Positions 4,673 through 5,412 of a stretch of 5,412 nucleotides of DNA are shown here, piece after piece. The notes under the pieces are model-generated. The model saw only the letters and a list, made by a program, of their open reading frames with translations. It was not told the DNA's origin and searched no databases. The position numbers and the translations under genes were made by a program. Position 1 is the stretch's first letter, and every line of letters starts with the position of its first letter. Origin of the DNA: Candidatus Izemoplasmatales bacterium (lineage in GTDB: Bacteria; Bacillota_I; Bacilli_A; Izemoplasmatales; Hujiaoplasmataceae); the NCBI GenBank assembly GCA_028707415.1, contig JAQWBC010000084.1:1-5412 (forward strand), read 5' to 3'.

Positions 4673-5412
4673 TCATGCATTGACGTTGTCGAAAGCCGAC
4701 TTAACGATGTCGTAAATAACCTCTTTCGGTAAATCACCATAGTTGTTAGCTTTAAACCATAATGTATCTTTAGTGCCTTTGTTTTTCGATATTGTGGGGT
4801 ATTTGATAATTAAGCGAACTCCCTTTTCCAAATCGGAGCGAAATGCCATCCGGTAATAATTACCAAAGTTCATCAAAACTAAGAAAGGTTTGCGGTCAAT
4901 GTAAAAAGAAATGCGTTCATCGGTAATCTTCGTGACGACATTAGGAAGTTCACGAACATAGGCAACCAAAGCATCAAATGTCGGTTCAAGGGGCTTAAAC
5001 ATCTTCGGTTTCTCGATATAATATTCGATGCTCGATACTTGTTTATCAAGATTACTGGTTTTATTAAACTCCGAATCAATTGCTACTTCTTCATAAAGCA
5101 AGTTAGTCGGGTCAATATTTTGCTCCCCAGAGATAATCGATTGTTCATTAGAAACTATATAGGTTTTTTTGCCTTTGCCAGATTGGACTTGTTCTTCTTG
5201 TAACCGGCTTTTTTCCTGTTTGGTTGCCTTGCTAGTTTTTGACTTGCTATTAGCTACATTGGTTTCTTGAGCGTTTTCATTCCCGGTTTTCCGAATCTCA
5301 CTGACTTCGTGCTCAAGATCGTCATAATTTTCTTCACGGCGTTTCCGACCAGACATGATAATCAAATGTATGATATAAAACACTAATCCGACGGCAGGAA
5401 TAACCACATAAT
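4673..5412 (-). CDS. Membrane-anchored protein of unknown function, 5' end probably outside the window
   Basis: I do not recognise this gene. The frame is open to the right edge, so the GTG at 5407 is only the first possible start inside the window; no ribosome binding site is visible for it or for the later ATG before SGRKRREE. Counting from that GTG there are 244 residues. Residues 1-18 (VIPAVGLVFYIIHLIIM) form one hydrophobic membrane segment, followed by SGRKRRE, a positive stop-transfer patch that would place the rest in the cytoplasm. Residues about 25-135 are a polar, K/E/S/Q/N-rich, probably disordered linker. Residues about 138-244 look like a compact domain with IDRKPFLVLMNF, YYRMAFRSDLEKGVRLIIKYP and DTLWFKANNYGDLPKEVIYDIV. 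The alternating strand pattern and ending W-x-K-x(4)-GDLP then helix recall MmcQ/YjbR-like small domains, but this is a weak visual resemblance. It ends at TGA followed by a terminator, so it is not cotranscribed with fic. Confidence 0.75.
   Translation of the reverse strand, partial: YVVIPAVGLVFYIIHLIIMSGRKRREENYDDLEHEVSEIRKTGNENAQETNVANSKSKTSKATKQEKSRLQEEQVQSGKGKKTYIVSNEQSIISGEQNIDPTNLLYEEVAIDSEFNKTSNLDKQVSSIEYYIEKPKMFKPLEPTFDALVAYVRELPNVVTKITDERISFYIDRKPFLVLMNFGNYYRMAFRSDLEKGVRLIIKYPTISKNKGTKDTLWFKANNYGDLPKEVIYDIVKSAFDNVNA

Noticed and set aside
4673..5412. Mycoplasma-type code (TGA as tryptophan)
   Set aside because: TGA at 4673-4675 ends the frame directly before a terminator, and all recognisable tryptophans in the enzymes are TGG, so the standard bacterial code applies.

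Overview
The window reads as a low-GC Gram-positive chromosome segment, all of it coded on the minus strand, so the text below goes right to left. The standard genetic code is used: TGA is a genuine stop for the first gene, and tryptophan is TGG throughout. Strong GAGGTG/GAGGAG ribosome binding sites and TRTGnTATAAT-type extended -10 promoters fit Bacillota or the standard-code Mollicutes relatives (Acholeplasma/Izemoplasma/Erysipelotrichia-like). That placement is an inference from sequence style and gene content; no marker gene is present.

Layout: (1) 5412-4673, a membrane-anchored protein of unknown function, open at the right edge and closed by an intrinsic terminator. (2) 4573-3848, a Fic-domain protein with its own promoter and its own terminator, so a stand-alone unit. 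Its active-site motif carries Tyr where the catalytic His should be. (3) 3799-2834, a lipoate-protein ligase. (4) 2791 to the left edge, the glycine cleavage genes gcvT, gcvH and gcvPA, tightly packed behind a promoter at the lplA/gcvT junction. gcvPB, which usually follows, would lie beyond the left edge.

Functionally, items 3 and 4 form one module. The ligase attaches scavenged lipoate to Lys64 of GcvH. The P-protein (GcvPA plus the unseen GcvPB) decarboxylates glycine and loads aminomethyl onto that lipoyl arm. GcvT then passes the one-carbon unit to tetrahydrofolate and releases ammonia. The lipoamide dehydrogenase (L-protein) is not in the window.

Two things deserve attention. The gcvPA reading frame is broken close to its 3' end, with the conserved C-terminus continuing in another frame up to the window edge. 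The Fic protein departs from consensus at both the catalytic His and the autoinhibitory Glu. I found no mobile element, CRISPR array, tRNA or rRNA, no glycine riboswitch before gcvT, and no intergenic gap above 100 bases. I see no overt new multi-gene system; the Fic variant is the best candidate for unusual biology.
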